In this document: piece after piece, positions 9,385-19,984 of the stretch | How positions within the stretch are numbered: position 1 is the first letter of the stretch | How the letters are laid out: every line of letters starts with the position of its first letter | Assembly: GCF_013391475.1 (NCBI RefSeq) | Contig: NZ_JACBAZ010000002.1 | Location: 1 to 64,000 of the forward strand | Length of the DNA: 64,000 nucleotides | Direction of reading: 5' to 3' | Origin: Oceaniferula marina | GTDB lineage: Bacteria; Verrucomicrobiota; Verrucomicrobiia; Verrucomicrobiales; Akkermansiaceae | Program-made: the position numbers and the translations under genes | The notes under the pieces: model-generated | The model's database searches: none | Told to the model about the DNA's origin: nothing | What the model saw: only the letters and a program-made list of their open reading frames with translations

Positions 9385-9828
9385 ATGAAAACGATTGTTG
9401 CAGGGATAGATTTTTCAGATGCTTCCAAGCCTGTGCTTGAGGCAGCCACCAAACTCGCCAGAGCCCTGGGTGAGGGGCTTCATCTGGTTCATGTGGTCGA
9501 AGCCGAGCCGACTTATGCGGCCTACGGTTTTTCACCGGACGAGTTTCCTGCGATGCAGGAGGTTCAGCAGGAATCCGTCGAACGCGCTGAGCGAAAACTT
9601 ACGAGTATTGCGAGTGAAATCGACATCAAGGGCATTGAAACCGCCGTTCTTCAAGGCCAAGCACTACACAGCATTCTGGAATATGCGGAAGAAGTGGATG
9701 CCGATCTTCTGGTGCTCGGCTCGCACGGTCATGGTTTCCTGGGAAGCCTACTCCTAGGCAGTGTTGCTGAGGGTTGCGTGAGAAAAGCCAAGTTTCCCTC
9801 CTTGATTGTTCCGGTCTCATCAGACTAG
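9385..9828 (+). CDS. Universal stress protein, UspA family
   Basis: The 147-residue single-domain Usp has the N-terminal strand KTIVAGIDFSDAS. It also has the complete ATP-binding signature near the C-terminus (GSHGHGFLGSLLLGSVAEGCVRKAKFPSLIVP, the G-x2-G-x9-G-S pattern). ATP-type Usps are soluble stress sensors; the particular stress is not shown. A GAGGTG ribosome binding site sits about 8 bases before the ATG. The gene is followed by hflX on the same strand. Confidence 0.92.
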   Translation: MKTIVAGIDFSDASKPVLEAATKLARALGEGLHLVHVVEAEPTYAAYGFSPDEFPAMQEVQQESVERAERKLTSIASEIDIKGIETAVLQGQALHSILEYAEEVDADLLVLGSHGHGFLGSLLLGSVAEGCVRKAKFPSLIVPVSSD

Positions 9829-9907
9829 TCGAAAAGACAAAAAGAAACGAAACCGCGCCTCGCGCTGTTGATTGGCTCTTGTCATTCACGGGCAAGTAAG
9901 GCATGGC

Positions 9908-11230
9908 ATGACCTGCATGTTTGAGGTTAGAGACAAACCGGAAATGGTCGAGCGCGCCTTGCTCGTACGTATCTGTCATGACCGCCGTGAAGCGGATGAA
10001 GCGGAATCCCTGTTGGCGGAGCTCGGCGAGCTGGTCAACACCCTGGGGATCGGAGTCATAGACTCCGCGCTCGTGTTTACCCGATCACTTCACAAACGCT
10101 ATCTCTGCGGAACAGGTAAGGCTCAGGAAATTGCAGATCTCGCCAAAGCCCATGAATGCGACTGCATTGTGTTCGATAACGCCTTTCTACCGTCACAACA
10201 ACGCAACTGGGAGGAACTCACCGGGGTCTGTGTCATTGACCGCGAAGAAGTCATTCTCGATATCTTTTCCAAGCGCGCTCATACCCGCGAAGCCCGACTA
10301 CAGGTGGATCTTGCAAGGATGCAGTATTCATTACCGCGCCTTTCCAGGATGTGGGGTCACCTCGACCGCGAGGGTGGGGGAGCCGGAGGTGGCAAGGGTG
10401 GGGGTGGCGCTGCCCGGGGAATGGGAGAACAGCAAATCGAAGTGGATCGACGGCTCGCCCGGACACGGATCGACCAGTGCAAACGGGAACTGGCGGAAGT
10501 CCGCAAACAGCGCAACACCCGACGCAAAGAGCGCGAAAAACAAGGGACTCCCTGCGCAGCGATTGCCGGATATACCAATGCTGGAAAATCCACACTGCTC
10601 AACCGGCTTTCCGATGCCGATGTCATGGCGGAAGACATGCTGTTTGCCACCCTCGATACGACGACCCGCTCCATTGAGTTGCCCGATGGTCAGGCCTTGC
10701 TCTTGACCGATACCGTTGGCTTTGTCCGCAATCTTCCACACCGCTTGGTTGAAGCCTTCAAAGCTACATTGGAAGAGGCCGTCCTGGCCGACTTCATTAT
10801 CCATGTGCTTGATGCCTCGTCGCCTGAAGTCCTCAAATTTTACCAAACCACGATCGAGGTGCTTGAAGAACTGGGGGCGGGGGACAAGCCGATGCTTGTC
10901 GTCTTGAATAAAATCGATGCTCTCGACGACCCGGTTCAGCTGGCCGGTCTGGAGGTTTCCTTTCCTGAAGCTGATCACACGATTGCCGTCAGTGCCAAAA
11001 CAGGGCAGGGGATGGAAGAGCTCCTTAAGCTCTGCTCCAAGATGATGGCAGACCGAGTCCAGACACAACGTTATCGGATTCCACAAAGCCGCGGAGACCT
11101 CTCCGGTATGCTTTACCGTGAGGCAAAAGTCATTTCTACGGAATATGAAGGCAATGATATGGTTCTTACAGCTGTCGTTCCTGCAAGCATTGCTGGAAAA
11201 CTCTCCGAATACATCGATGCGGAGGAGTAA
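9908..11230 (+). CDS. hflX: GTPase HflX, ribosome-associated
   Basis: HflX is a GTPase that splits stalled or hibernating 70S ribosomes. The 440-residue product has the N-terminal HflX domain (GTGKAQEIADLAKAHECDCIVFDN and QLVDLARMQY-like helices). A glycine-rich linker (GGGAGGGKGGGG) follows, then the G domain with GYTNAGKSTLLN (G1), DTVGFVRNLPH (G3), NKID (G4) and SAKTG (G5). The frame is open from a TTG at 9872, but ATG 9908 has AAGTAAGG at a good distance. It probably shares a transcript with the stress-protein gene. Confidence 0.95.
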   Translation: MTCMFEVRDKPEMVERALLVRICHDRREADEAESLLAELGELVNTLGIGVIDSALVFTRSLHKRYLCGTGKAQEIADLAKAHECDCIVFDNAFLPSQQRNWEELTGVCVIDREEVILDIFSKRAHTREARLQVDLARMQYSLPRLSRMWGHLDREGGGAGGGKGGGGAARGMGEQQIEVDRRLARTRIDQCKRELAEVRKQRNTRRKEREKQGTPCAAIAGYTNAGKSTLLNRLSDADVMAEDMLFATLDTTTRSIELPDGQALLLTDTVGFVRNLPHRLVEAFKATLEEAVLADFIIHVLDASSPEVLKFYQTTIEVLEELGAGDKPMLVVLNKIDALDDPVQLAGLEVSFPEADHTIAVSAKTGQGMEELLKLCSKMMADRVQTQRYRIPQSRGDLSGMLYREAKVISTEYEGNDMVLTAVVPASIAGKLSEYIDAEE

Positions 11231-11328
11231 ATCCAAACGGGGAACCGCAACAACATTGGCACAACCATTTTCGGGTCCTCTCCATTGACGCGCCTGACAA
11301 CGATGCCATCTTATCCCAGACTGAAAAC

Positions 11329-12477
11329 ATGATCCGAACCACGCTTTTCACCATTTTCCTTAGCAGCAGCCTATTTGCTCAGGCGGTCCCACTTGTCCCT
11401 GCCACTCCGACACCGGGCAGCACCGAAACCACAAACCCAGCCAAAACGCCGGCCAAAGCCGTGGTCATCGAAGAAGATCCGGCCGCGAGCAGCTCCTCAA
11501 AAACGGACAAGGCCTCCCGCACCCTGAGCGATAGCGGGATCACTCTTCCCCCCAAAGGTGAGGCATCCGTCAAACTCCAGATCTACCTCGACCAACAACA
11601 TTTTGGCCCGGGCATCATCGACGGCAAACCAGGCACCTTCACTCAGAAAGCCATCGCCAACTACAACCTGAGTAAAGGAAGGGAGCAAACCGATACCCGT
11701 GTGCTGAAGGAGGCCGAAGAAAAAGTATCCGTCACCTATGCCACTGCGATCGTTCCATCGACCGTCAACGACTACGTGGATACCAGCCTACCCTATAAAC
11801 GCTCCCTCCAGGCACAACGCAAAGCCATGCACTATCGAAGCATTGGCGAATTCATGGCCGAACGTTACCATACCTCCGAAGACCTTCTGGTTGAACTGAA
11901 TAGCAAAAAAGCCGTCTGGGGTGCCCAGCCAGGGTCGGTGCTGAAGGTTCCCAATATCGAGCCCTTCCTGATTGAAAACCTCAAACGTGGTCGAAGCCAT
12001 AAAACAACAGAAGAACTGAGCGCCCGGCACGTCATCGTCGATACCCAGATCAAGCAGGTCCTCATCTACAAACTTCAGCTTCCGAATGAGCAAAGCAACG
12101 GCGATACCGTCACCGTCAAGGCCGCCCAACCCAAACTCATCGCCAGCTTTCCCATCACCCCCGGAAAAACCCAATTCATCCCCAAGGGGTTCTGGAACCT
12201 CAAAAATAGCTACGAACTCATCGAATGGCGCTACGACCAACAAATGTTAGATACCGGAGTTCGCAGTAAAACCGGCCTCGCCATCCCACCCGGCCCTAAC
12301 AACCCGATTGGCGTGGTCTGGAACGGACTGACCAAGTCAGGCATCGGGATCCATGGCACAGATAATCCACGAACCATCGGCCGCGCTCGCAGTGCAGGGT
12401 GCATCCGGCTGGCCAATTGGGATGCGGCCCGCTTCCCGAACCTGGTTCGCCCCGGCGCCGTAGTCGTCATTCGCTAA
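11329..12477 (+). CDS. L,D-transpeptidase (YkuD) with LysM-like region
   Basis: The enzyme would form 3-3 peptidoglycan crosslinks or attach proteins to the wall. The 382-residue protein has a signal peptide (MIRTTLFTIFLSSSLFAQA), a Pro/Thr-rich linker, a peptidoglycan-binding-like repeat (LQIYLDQQHFGPGIIDGKPG) and a LysM-like stretch around residues 165-205. The YkuD domain at the C-terminus has the active-site pattern HGTDNPRTIGRARSAGCIRL, with the catalytic Cys in SAGC and the upstream His in GIGIHGT. Length is normal for this class. Confidence 0.92.
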   Translation: MIRTTLFTIFLSSSLFAQAVPLVPATPTPGSTETTNPAKTPAKAVVIEEDPAASSSSKTDKASRTLSDSGITLPPKGEASVKLQIYLDQQHFGPGIIDGKPGTFTQKAIANYNLSKGREQTDTRVLKEAEEKVSVTYATAIVPSTVNDYVDTSLPYKRSLQAQRKAMHYRSIGEFMAERYHTSEDLLVELNSKKAVWGAQPGSVLKVPNIEPFLIENLKRGRSHKTTEELSARHVIVDTQIKQVLIYKLQLPNEQSNGDTVTVKAAQPKLIASFPITPGKTQFIPKGFWNLKNSYELIEWRYDQQMLDTGVRSKTGLAIPPGPNNPIGVVWNGLTKSGIGIHGTDNPRTIGRARSAGCIRLANWDAARFPNLVRPGAVVVIR

Positions 12478-12667
12478 AAGCTCGACAGCAATCCGTTCTT
12501 TCCATGGGACTTAAGTAATACCAACTCAACGCAGCCCCATTTAATTAAGTAAAACTAAGCATCTGCCGGCTTTTCCCTGCTGTCAGAGAAAAATGAAGTA
12601 AATCGTCGAGAGGTGCTTTACAAGTCGGACAAACTCGGCATAAATCCTTCAAATTTAGCAACACCCG

Positions 12668-15600
12668 ATGCCTAAAGACGTAACAATTCAAAAAATTCTG
12701 GTGATCGGCTCCGGCCCGATCGTGATTGGACAAGGCTGTGAATTTGATTATTCCGGCGTACAGGCATGCAAAGCTCTGCGCGAAGAGGGCTATGAAGTCA
12801 TCCTGGTCAATTCCAATCCGGCGACGATCATGACCGACCCCGAGTTTGCACCGCGCACCTTCATCGAACCGATCACTCCGGAAGTCGTTGAAAAGATCAT
12901 CGCCCGTGAGAAACCGGATGCCTTGTTGCCGACCCTCGGTGGCCAGACCGCACTCAACACCTCGATGGATCTCTTCAAGTCCGGAGTGCTGGACAAATAC
13001 AATGTGCGTATGATCGGCGCCAATGCCGATGCCATTGACAAGGGAGAAGACCGACTCCGCTTCAAGGAAGCCATGCTAAAAATTGGGCTGGACCTGCCGC
13101 TGAGTGGGGTTGCCCACACCATGGAAGAGGGCCGTGTCATTGCTGAAGAAATCGGGACCTACCCGCTGATCATCCGCCCGGCCTTCACCCTCGGGGGAAC
13201 CGGAGGTGGTATCGCCTACAACAAAGAAGAATTTGAAACCATCGTCACCCGGGGAATCGATCTCTCTCCCGTCAACGAAGTCCTCATCGAGGAAAGCCTG
13301 CTCGGATGGAAAGAGTATGAAATGGAAGTGATGCGCGACAGCGCCGACAACTGTGTGGTGATCTGTTCCATTGAAAACCTCGACCCCATGGGTGTTCATA
13401 CCGGAGACTCCATTACCGTGGCCCCCGCCCAAACGCTTTCGGACCGGGAGTATCAAATCATGCGGGATGCCTCTTTTGCCTGCATCCGCGAAATTGGAGT
13501 CGAGACCGGAGGTTCGAACATCCAGTTTTCCGTCAACCCTGAGGATGGCCGCTGCATCGTCATCGAAATGAACCCGCGGGTCTCACGTTCATCCGCACTT
13601 GCATCCAAGGCGACCGGCTTCCCGATTGCCAAGATCGCCGCCAAACTTGCCGTCGGCTACACCTTGGATGAACTTCCAAACGATATCACCCGCGAAACCC
13701 CGGCGTCCTTCGAGCCCACCATCGATTATGTGGTGACCAAACTGCCACGTTTCACCTTCGAAAAATTCCCAACCGCCGACTCGGTGCTCACCACCCAGAT
13801 GAAGGCCGTCGGTGAAGCCATGTCCATCGGCCGCACCTTCAAGGAGTCGATGCAAAAGGCCTTGCGCTCCCTCGAAACCGGCCGCTTCGGATTCGGGTTC
13901 GATGGCAAAGGACCGAAAAACCCAACCCGGGAAGAAATTGAGCGAAAACTCCACGTGCCAAACGCGGAACGGATCTTCTGGCTCAAAACCGCATTCGAAC
14001 AAGGCTGGACCATCGATGAAGTCTTCGAAGCCACCACAATCGATTTTTGGTTCCTCGAGCATCTGAAACAAATCGTGGATGAAGGCAACAAGCTTGCCGA
14101 GCTCGACTTACGTAAAGCCAAACGGCTCGGGTTTTCCGATCACCAGATCGCCCACGCTAAAGGCATCAGTCAGGACGAAGTCCGCGCCCAGCGTAAAGCG
14201 GAAGGCATCATCCCGACCTACCGCCTGGTCGACACCTGCGCTGCCGAGTTCGAAGCCATGACACCGTATTACTACTCTACCTACGGTGATGAAAACGAAG
14301 CACGCGAAACCGATAAAAAGAAAATTGTTATCCTCGGTGGTGGTCCTAACCGAATCGGACAAGGCATTGAGTTTGATTACTGCTGTGTGCACGCCGCCTT
14401 CGCACTCAAAGAGCTGGATTATGAAACTGTAATGGTAAACTCCAACCCGGAGACCGTCTCCACGGACTACGACACCAGTGACAAACTCTACTTTGAGCCT
14501 TTGACCCTGGAAGATGTGCTCAACATCTGTGATCAGGAAAAACCAGATGGCGTAATCGTCCAGTTTGGTGGCCAGACACCGCTCAACCTGGCAGCAGACC
14601 TCAAGCGCCACGGCGTTCCGATCATCGGCACCTCTCCAGAATCCATCGAACTCGCCGAAGACCGTAAGTTTTTCTCCGCACTCCTTGATAGAATCGGCCT
14701 GAAACAAGCCGAAGCCGGAACGGCTGTTAGTGCAGAAGAGGCGGTGAAGGTTGCCCAAAGAATCGGCTACCCAGTATTGGTTAGACCATCATTCGTCCTT
14801 GGTGGACGCGCCATGATGATTGTCTACAACGATGCTGAGCTCACTCACTACATGAACGAGGCCGTGGACGTATCACCGGATCGTCCGGTTCTTGTCGACC
14901 GCTTCCTGGAAGCTGCGACCGAAGTGGATGTCGATTGTATTTCCGATGGTGAAACCTCTGTTGTTGGAGCCATCATGCAGCACATTGAACAAGCCGGTAT
15001 TCACTCCGGTGACTCAGCGTGTGTGATCCCGGCGTTCTCTCTATCAGAATCTATCAAAGAGCAAATCATCAAAGCGGCTAAAGATCTTGCCCGTGAACTC
15101 AAAGTGCGCGGCTTGATGAACATCCAGTTCGCTGTCAAGGACGAGGAGCTTTACGTCATTGAAGTCAACCCGCGTGCCTCACGCACCGTTCCCTTTGTAT
15201 CAAAATCCATTGGCGTGCCCCTGGCCAAACTGGCTGCAAAAATCATGGTGGGCAAAACGCTCAAGGAGCTCGGCTTCACCGAGGAGCAACTTCCCGGTCA
15301 CTACTGCGTCAAGGAAGCCGTTTTCCCATGGCCGAAGTTCCCGGGCATCGATATCGTGCTCGGGCCTGAGATGAAATCCACCGGTGAAGTCATGGGCATC
15401 GATCAGGACATGGGCATGGCTTACGCCAAAGCCCAAATCAGCGCCTTCAACCCACTGCCAACGGGTGGCAACGTCTTCTTCTCGGTCAACGACCGCGACA
15501 AAGACCGCGCCGTTCAGGTCGCCAAGGATCTCGCCGATCTCGGGTTTGCCATCCACGCCACCGGAGGAACCTACCGCCGCTTTAATGACGAAGGTATTGA

Positions 15601-15865
15601 AGTCAATCGCCTCTACAAGCTCGCGGAAAGAAAACGCCCGAACGTGCTCGATATGATGAAAAATGGAGAAATCCAGTTCAGTATCAACACACCGAGTGGT
15701 CACGAAGCACGCGAGGATGAAGTCCGGATCCGCTCTGCGGCAGTCGCCCATAAGATCTCCCACTGCACCAACCTGTCTGCGGCGGAAGCCTCGATCCTAG
15801 CCATCCGCTCACTTCAGGAAAATGAGCTCACGGTCACCACACTGCAGGAATACCATCAGCTGTAG
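12668..15865 (+). CDS. carB: Carbamoyl-phosphate synthase large subunit
   Basis: CarB makes carbamoyl phosphate from bicarbonate, ATP and ammonia delivered by CarA, feeding arginine and pyrimidine synthesis. The 1065-residue protein shows the internal duplication: [18 protein letters not shown] in half one and [18 protein letters not shown] in half two. Each half carries an ATP-grasp domain ([12 protein letters not shown] and [30 protein letters not shown] and [18 protein letters not shown]). The C-terminal about 140 residues form the MGS allosteric domain. carA is not adjacent. Length and motifs are normal. Confidence 0.98.
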   Translation: MPKDVTIQKILVIGSGPIVIGQGCEFDYSGVQACKALREEGYEVILVNSNPATIMTDPEFAPRTFIEPITPEVVEKIIAREKPDALLPTLGGQTALNTSMDLFKSGVLDKYNVRMIGANADAIDKGEDRLRFKEAMLKIGLDLPLSGVAHTMEEGRVIAEEIGTYPLIIRPAFTLGGTGGGIAYNKEEFETIVTRGIDLSPVNEVLIEESLLGWKEYEMEVMRDSADNCVVICSIENLDPMGVHTGDSITVAPAQTLSDREYQIMRDASFACIREIGVETGGSNIQFSVNPEDGRCIVIEMNPRVSRSSALASKATGFPIAKIAAKLAVGYTLDELPNDITRETPASFEPTIDYVVTKLPRFTFEKFPTADSVLTTQMKAVGEAMSIGRTFKESMQKALRSLETGRFGFGFDGKGPKNPTREEIERKLHVPNAERIFWLKTAFEQGWTIDEVFEATTIDFWFLEHLKQIVDEGNKLAELDLRKAKRLGFSDHQIAHAKGISQDEVRAQRKAEGIIPTYRLVDTCAAEFEAMTPYYYSTYGDENEARETDKKKIVILGGGPNRIGQGIEFDYCCVHAAFALKELDYETVMVNSNPETVSTDYDTSDKLYFEPLTLEDVLNICDQEKPDGVIVQFGGQTPLNLAADLKRHGVPIIGTSPESIELAEDRKFFSALLDRIGLKQAEAGTAVSAEEAVKVAQRIGYPVLVRPSFVLGGRAMMIVYNDAELTHYMNEAVDVSPDRPVLVDRFLEAATEVDVDCISDGETSVVGAIMQHIEQAGIHSGDSACVIPAFSLSESIKEQIIKAAKDLARELKVRGLMNIQFAVKDEELYVIEVNPRASRTVPFVSKSIGVPLAKLAAKIMVGKTLKELGFTEEQLPGHYCVKEAVFPWPKFPGIDIVLGPEMKSTGEVMGIDQDMGMAYAKAQISAFNPLPTGGNVFFSVNDRDKDRAVQVAKDLADLGFAIHATGGTYRRFNDEGIEVNRLYKLAERKRPNVLDMMKNGEIQFSINTPSGHEAREDEVRIRSAAVAHKISHCTNLSAAEASILAIRSLQENELTVTTLQEYHQL

Positions 15866-15994
15866 GCCACTCGCCTCCGCCCAATACACTGGGCGCGACG
15901 TATAGCTACACACCTGCAAGTGGTTTTTAAAATAAACCACAGCATCTCCCGTGAACCTCTCAGGGGAGTAACGTAGTGTTGCTAACGTCGATTG

Positions 15995-18900
15995 ATGAAA
16001 CGCACATCTCTATCTCTGCTTGCTGCCACATTCTGTGTGATGCTGCCAGGTTTGCTGTCCGCAAATCCGGTCATCAGTGAGTTTGTCGCTTCCAACGATG
16101 GCAGCCACCTCGACGAAGATGGCGATGCTTCTGATTGGATCGAAATCAAAAACAACAGCAGCAGCCCAATCAGCCTCAACAATTGGAAGCTGAGTGATGA
16201 TGCCAGCCTTCCAGGGAAATGGTCGTTCCCCGAAATCTCACTCGGGCCGGGTGAACACCTGATTGTTTTTGCCTCGGGAAAAAACCGGGCCCAAAGCAAC
16301 GCCGAGTTACACACCAATTTCTCCCTCTCACAATCAGGAGAATACCTTGCTCTCACCGCCCCGGATGGCAGCGTAGCGAGCGAATTCGCCCCATCCTATC
16401 CACCCCAGGAAACCGGCTCCTCCTACGGTGTTTCCACTCCGTCCAATGAAGTCGTGCTGATCAGCGAGGATGACGCCTGCAAGGCATACGTCCCGGACAG
16501 CAGCTACCATACCCTCGTCGGTGACACCTGGAAAACCAACACACCGGTATTTGATGACTCAGGATGGCTGAGCGGCACTCAAGGAGTCGGCTACGACGAA
16601 AAAACCGGCTATGACAGCGACATCGGCCTGGATGTTGAGGCCATCATGAGTGACATCAATCCCTCGGTCTATATCAGGATTCCAATCACCAGCACCATCG
16701 ACCCCAACAATATTCTCTCCCTCACCTTACGGGCGAAATTTGAAGATGGTTTTGCCTCATATATCAACGGTGTTGCCCCGGCAAATGGCAGCTCATTTGC
16801 CCCGAACCCAGTAACCTGGAATTCCAGCACCGAGGGAGGGAACAGCCCGGAAAGCCAAGCCGGAGTCTTTCAGGAGTTCGACCTCTCCGATACCATTCCT
16901 CACCTGGTGGCTGGCAACAACAACCTCCTCGCGGTCCAAGGCCTGAATGCCGCAGCGGGTAGCTCAGACTACCTTTTCCGTGCTGAATTGGTTGCCCAGG
17001 TTGCGGACGCCGGAGCCACGACCACCGGGTATTTTGACACACCAAGTCCAGGGACCATCAACGGCAGCACCACGTATGCAGGGTTGCTTGGTGACACCTC
17101 CTTTCAAGTTGGGCGGGGGTTTTATTACACCCTTTTCAATGAAACCGTCACCTGCGACGACCCGGGTTCGACCATCATCTACACCACCGATGGCACACTG
17201 CCGTCCCTGACCAATGGAACCAAGGTTCCTGCCAGCGACGAGTTTTCAACCCCTCTGGCGATCGTTCCCATTCACACAACAACAACCTTGCGTGCCATCG
17301 CAATAAAAGAGGGCTACCGTCCCACCAATGTTGATACCCAAACTTACCTCTTCCTTAACGATGTTCTGAAACAGGATGGTGACGGCTTACCCATCTACGA
17401 AAGAGCCAGCACCGATCCAAATTACCGAGGCCCCGCGGTATGGGACTACGAAATGGACGGGCAAATCATCCATGACCCTCGCTACGCGAACCTCATCGAT
17501 GACCTCCAATCACTGCCGACGCTTTCCATCACGATGCCAGTTGAAGACATTTGGGGTAGCAACGGCATTTACCGCAACCAAACCATGGAAGGATCGGCCT
17601 GGGAGCGCGAATGCTCGGTGGAAATCATCCACCCGGATGGCTCCCCGGGCTATCAAGTCAATGGAGGGTTACGCATGCAAGGCTCGGGCAGCCGGGCGCG
17701 CTCCGTGGGTAAAAAATCCATGCGGATCGCCTTCCGAAAAGATTACGGATCTTCCCGCTTCAAGTATCCACTCTGGGGATCCACCGGACCCACTGAAGTT
17801 TCCAATATCGTCCTCAGAGGTAGTTATTTTGACTCATGGACGGTCCACTCAGACAGTGGAACCATGGAGGGGGTCTCCCGGACCAGTGCACTGCAGTTCC
17901 GCACCCACTATGCCACCCTTGCCCACGCCCGCACCGGCAACCTCACGGTGGCATCCAACTGGGTTCACCTCTATATCAACGGCCAGTACTGGGGGCCTTA
18001 TAATACCCACGAACGGCCGGACGGAGAGTTTGCCGAACTTCACAACGGAGGTGATGAAAGCGATTACACCGTCATCAAAACCAAGGGAGAACTCATTCAA
18101 GGGACAAAAACCGCATGGAACGCGCTGATGACGCTATGCAACAATTACACCGGCGGTTTCGATGCCACCCAGCATCAACAAATCCTCGACCAGATCGATC
18201 AGGACCAATTCATCGATTACATGTTCGCCAATATCTGGGGGGCAAACAACGACTGGCCACACAATAACTGGTACGTTCACCGGAATGACACCCTCAACGG
18301 CCCGTTTCTTTTCTATATCTGGGACCCGGAGCACTATATTTGGACCAATTCGGATAGAACCGGAGTCAGTGATTCCGGCAGTCCGGGAATCATCTACGAC
18401 CGCCTGCGTAGAGGTCCGGAGTTTCAGGTGCATTTTGGCGATCGCGTCCATAAGCTCATGTTCAATGACGGCGTCTACTCACTGGCTAATATGCTCACAC
18501 TCTTTCAGGACATCGCAGAAGAACTCGAACCCGCGATGAACTGCGAATCCGCTCGTTGGGGCGATGAACACGCTGATACGCCCTACAACACCATCGACCA
18601 CTGGCTCCCCCAAGTCGCCTACCGTAAAAACACATGGATTCCAGCCCGGCAAACCACCGTGCTCAACCAACTCCGCTCACGAAACCTCTATCCGGATACG
18701 GCAGCCCCCGTCTTTTCCCAACACGGTGGAACCATCCTCTCAGGCTACCCACTCACGATGAGCAACCCGGATGACGTCGGTAACATCTTCTTTACCACCG
18801 ATGGATCCGACCCCCGACTGACCGGAGGCTCAAACTCCACATCTGCCCAAACCTACTCCGGGCCAGTCACCCTGGAACCCGGCCCCCAAGGCATAACGGT

Positions 18901-19843
18901 CAAAGCCAGGGTAAAAAACAGCAACGGTGAGTGGTCCGCGCTTAATGAGGCCCATTTCACGATCGGCGCTCAACCGAGCACATCCACGCTGGTCATCAGC
19001 GAGTTCAATTATAACCCGGGCGAGCCCACAAGCGCCGAATCCAATGCCGGATTTACCGACAACGATGACTTCGAATTCATTGAATTGCTAAACACCGGCA
19101 GCACAACGCTGGATCTGCGAAACCTCGCCTTTGATAACAACATTGAGGGCATCGACTTCGATTTTACCAACGTGCCCACCCCCTTGCTCACCCCGGGTAG
19201 CCGTATTGTCCTGGCTAAAAACAGCGCAGCCTATGCCTTCCGCTACGGCAACTCGGAACAGGTCGCAGGAAATTACTCTGGAAAACTCAGTAATGGGGGA
19301 GAAACCATCACCCTACTGCACCGCGGGTCCCCCATGATTGCTTTTGCCTACAACGATAAATATCCATGGCCGATCAGTGCCGACGGCCAAGGAACATCCC
19401 TCGTCCTGATCAACCCGATGTCCAACCCGGACCATGGACTCGCCGACAACTGGCGAGCATCTGGAACCACCCACGGCACACCGGAAAGTAAGGAAGTCTT
19501 ACCTGAGTCTCCAGCTCTCCCGCTTGCCGACGCCAATGGCAACGGCCGGGCCGACCTTATCGACTACCTGATCATAGGGCGCCCACAAACTGGAATGCAT
19601 AACCTTGGTGGCGTAGAACATTATCAGACACTCACATTCACCATCAACCCACTGGCTGAAGCTGCCAGAGCCAGCGTTCAGTACTCTGAAAACCTCAGTC
19701 AATGGTCGTCAGCCGATAGCGATATTGACTTGATTTCAGAAACCTTCAACGGCGATGGAACCATCACCTACCAGTGGCAATGCCTGACACCACAGAGTAC
19801 AGGCAAATGCCAGTTCATGCGTTTGAAAGTAGAGCAGCGTTGA
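15995..19843 (+). CDS. Large secreted protein: lamin-tail, CotH and chitobiase-C-like domains
   Basis: The 1282-residue product starts at ATG 15995 with a signal peptide ending about LLSANP. In order it has a lamin-tail domain (VISEFVASNDG to about residue 130), a beta-sandwich resembling galactose-binding modules, and a chitobiase/hexosaminidase C-terminal-like module (STIIYTTDGTLPS). A CotH region follows at about residues 500-880, then a second chitobiase-C-like module (NIFFTTDGSDPRLTGG) and a second lamin-tail domain. A DANGNGRADLIDYL calcium loop precedes the C-terminal beta domain ending FMRLKVEQR. CotH domains are atypical protein kinases in spores; here the role is unknown. The gene at 54977 has the same architecture. 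Confidence 0.8.
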   Translation: MKRTSLSLLAATFCVMLPGLLSANPVISEFVASNDGSHLDEDGDASDWIEIKNNSSSPISLNNWKLSDDASLPGKWSFPEISLGPGEHLIVFASGKNRAQSNAELHTNFSLSQSGEYLALTAPDGSVASEFAPSYPPQETGSSYGVSTPSNEVVLISEDDACKAYVPDSSYHTLVGDTWKTNTPVFDDSGWLSGTQGVGYDEKTGYDSDIGLDVEAIMSDINPSVYIRIPITSTIDPNNILSLTLRAKFEDGFASYINGVAPANGSSFAPNPVTWNSSTEGGNSPESQAGVFQEFDLSDTIPHLVAGNNNLLAVQGLNAAAGSSDYLFRAELVAQVADAGATTTGYFDTPSPGTINGSTTYAGLLGDTSFQVGRGFYYTLFNETVTCDDPGSTIIYTTDGTLPSLTNGTKVPASDEFSTPLAIVPIHTTTTLRAIAIKEGYRPTNVDTQTYLFLNDVLKQDGDGLPIYERASTDPNYRGPAVWDYEMDGQIIHDPRYANLIDDLQSLPTLSITMPVEDIWGSNGIYRNQTMEGSAWERECSVEIIHPDGSPGYQVNGGLRMQGSGSRARSVGKKSMRIAFRKDYGSSRFKYPLWGSTGPTEVSNIVLRGSYFDSWTVHSDSGTMEGVSRTSALQFRTHYATLAHARTGNLTVASNWVHLYINGQYWGPYNTHERPDGEFAELHNGGDESDYTVIKTKGELIQGTKTAWNALMTLCNNYTGGFDATQHQQILDQIDQDQFIDYMFANIWGANNDWPHNNWYVHRNDTLNGPFLFYIWDPEHYIWTNSDRTGVSDSGSPGIIYDRLRRGPEFQVHFGDRVHKLMFNDGVYSLANMLTLFQDIAEELEPAMNCESARWGDEHADTPYNTIDHWLPQVAYRKNTWIPARQTTVLNQLRSRNLYPDTAAPVFSQHGGTILSGYPLTMSNPDDVGNIFFTTDGSDPRLTGGSNSTSAQTYSGPVTLEPGPQGITVKARVKNSNGEWSALNEAHFTIGAQPSTSTLVISEFNYNPGEPTSAESNAGFTDNDDFEFIELLNTGSTTLDLRNLAFDNNIEGIDFDFTNVPTPLLTPGSRIVLAKNSAAYAFRYGNSEQVAGNYSGKLSNGGETITLLHRGSPMIAFAYNDKYPWPISADGQGTSLVLINPMSNPDHGLADNWRASGTTHGTPESKEVLPESPALPLADANGNGRADLIDYLIIGRPQTGMHNLGGVEHYQTLTFTINPLAEAARASVQYSENLSQWSSADSDIDLISETFNGDGTITYQWQCLTPQSTGKCQFMRLKVEQR

Positions 19844-19984
19844 TCACCTATTTGAGCACAATTCGTTCAAATACGAACATTTTAAGCCTTGGGCTAGGCT
19901 TCCAGGATCCATCGTGTAAGATCAACCTCCTGTCTAAGTATTAGGCATATGGCAAAACTACCTGCCATTCACCACTCAGTTGCT

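Noticed and set aside
10331-11236. 301-codon frame opposite hflX
   Set aside because: Antisense shadow; no protein family pattern.
15877-15894. Hairpin CGCCCA/TGGGCG after carB as terminator
   Set aside because: No T-tract follows, and only six pairs.
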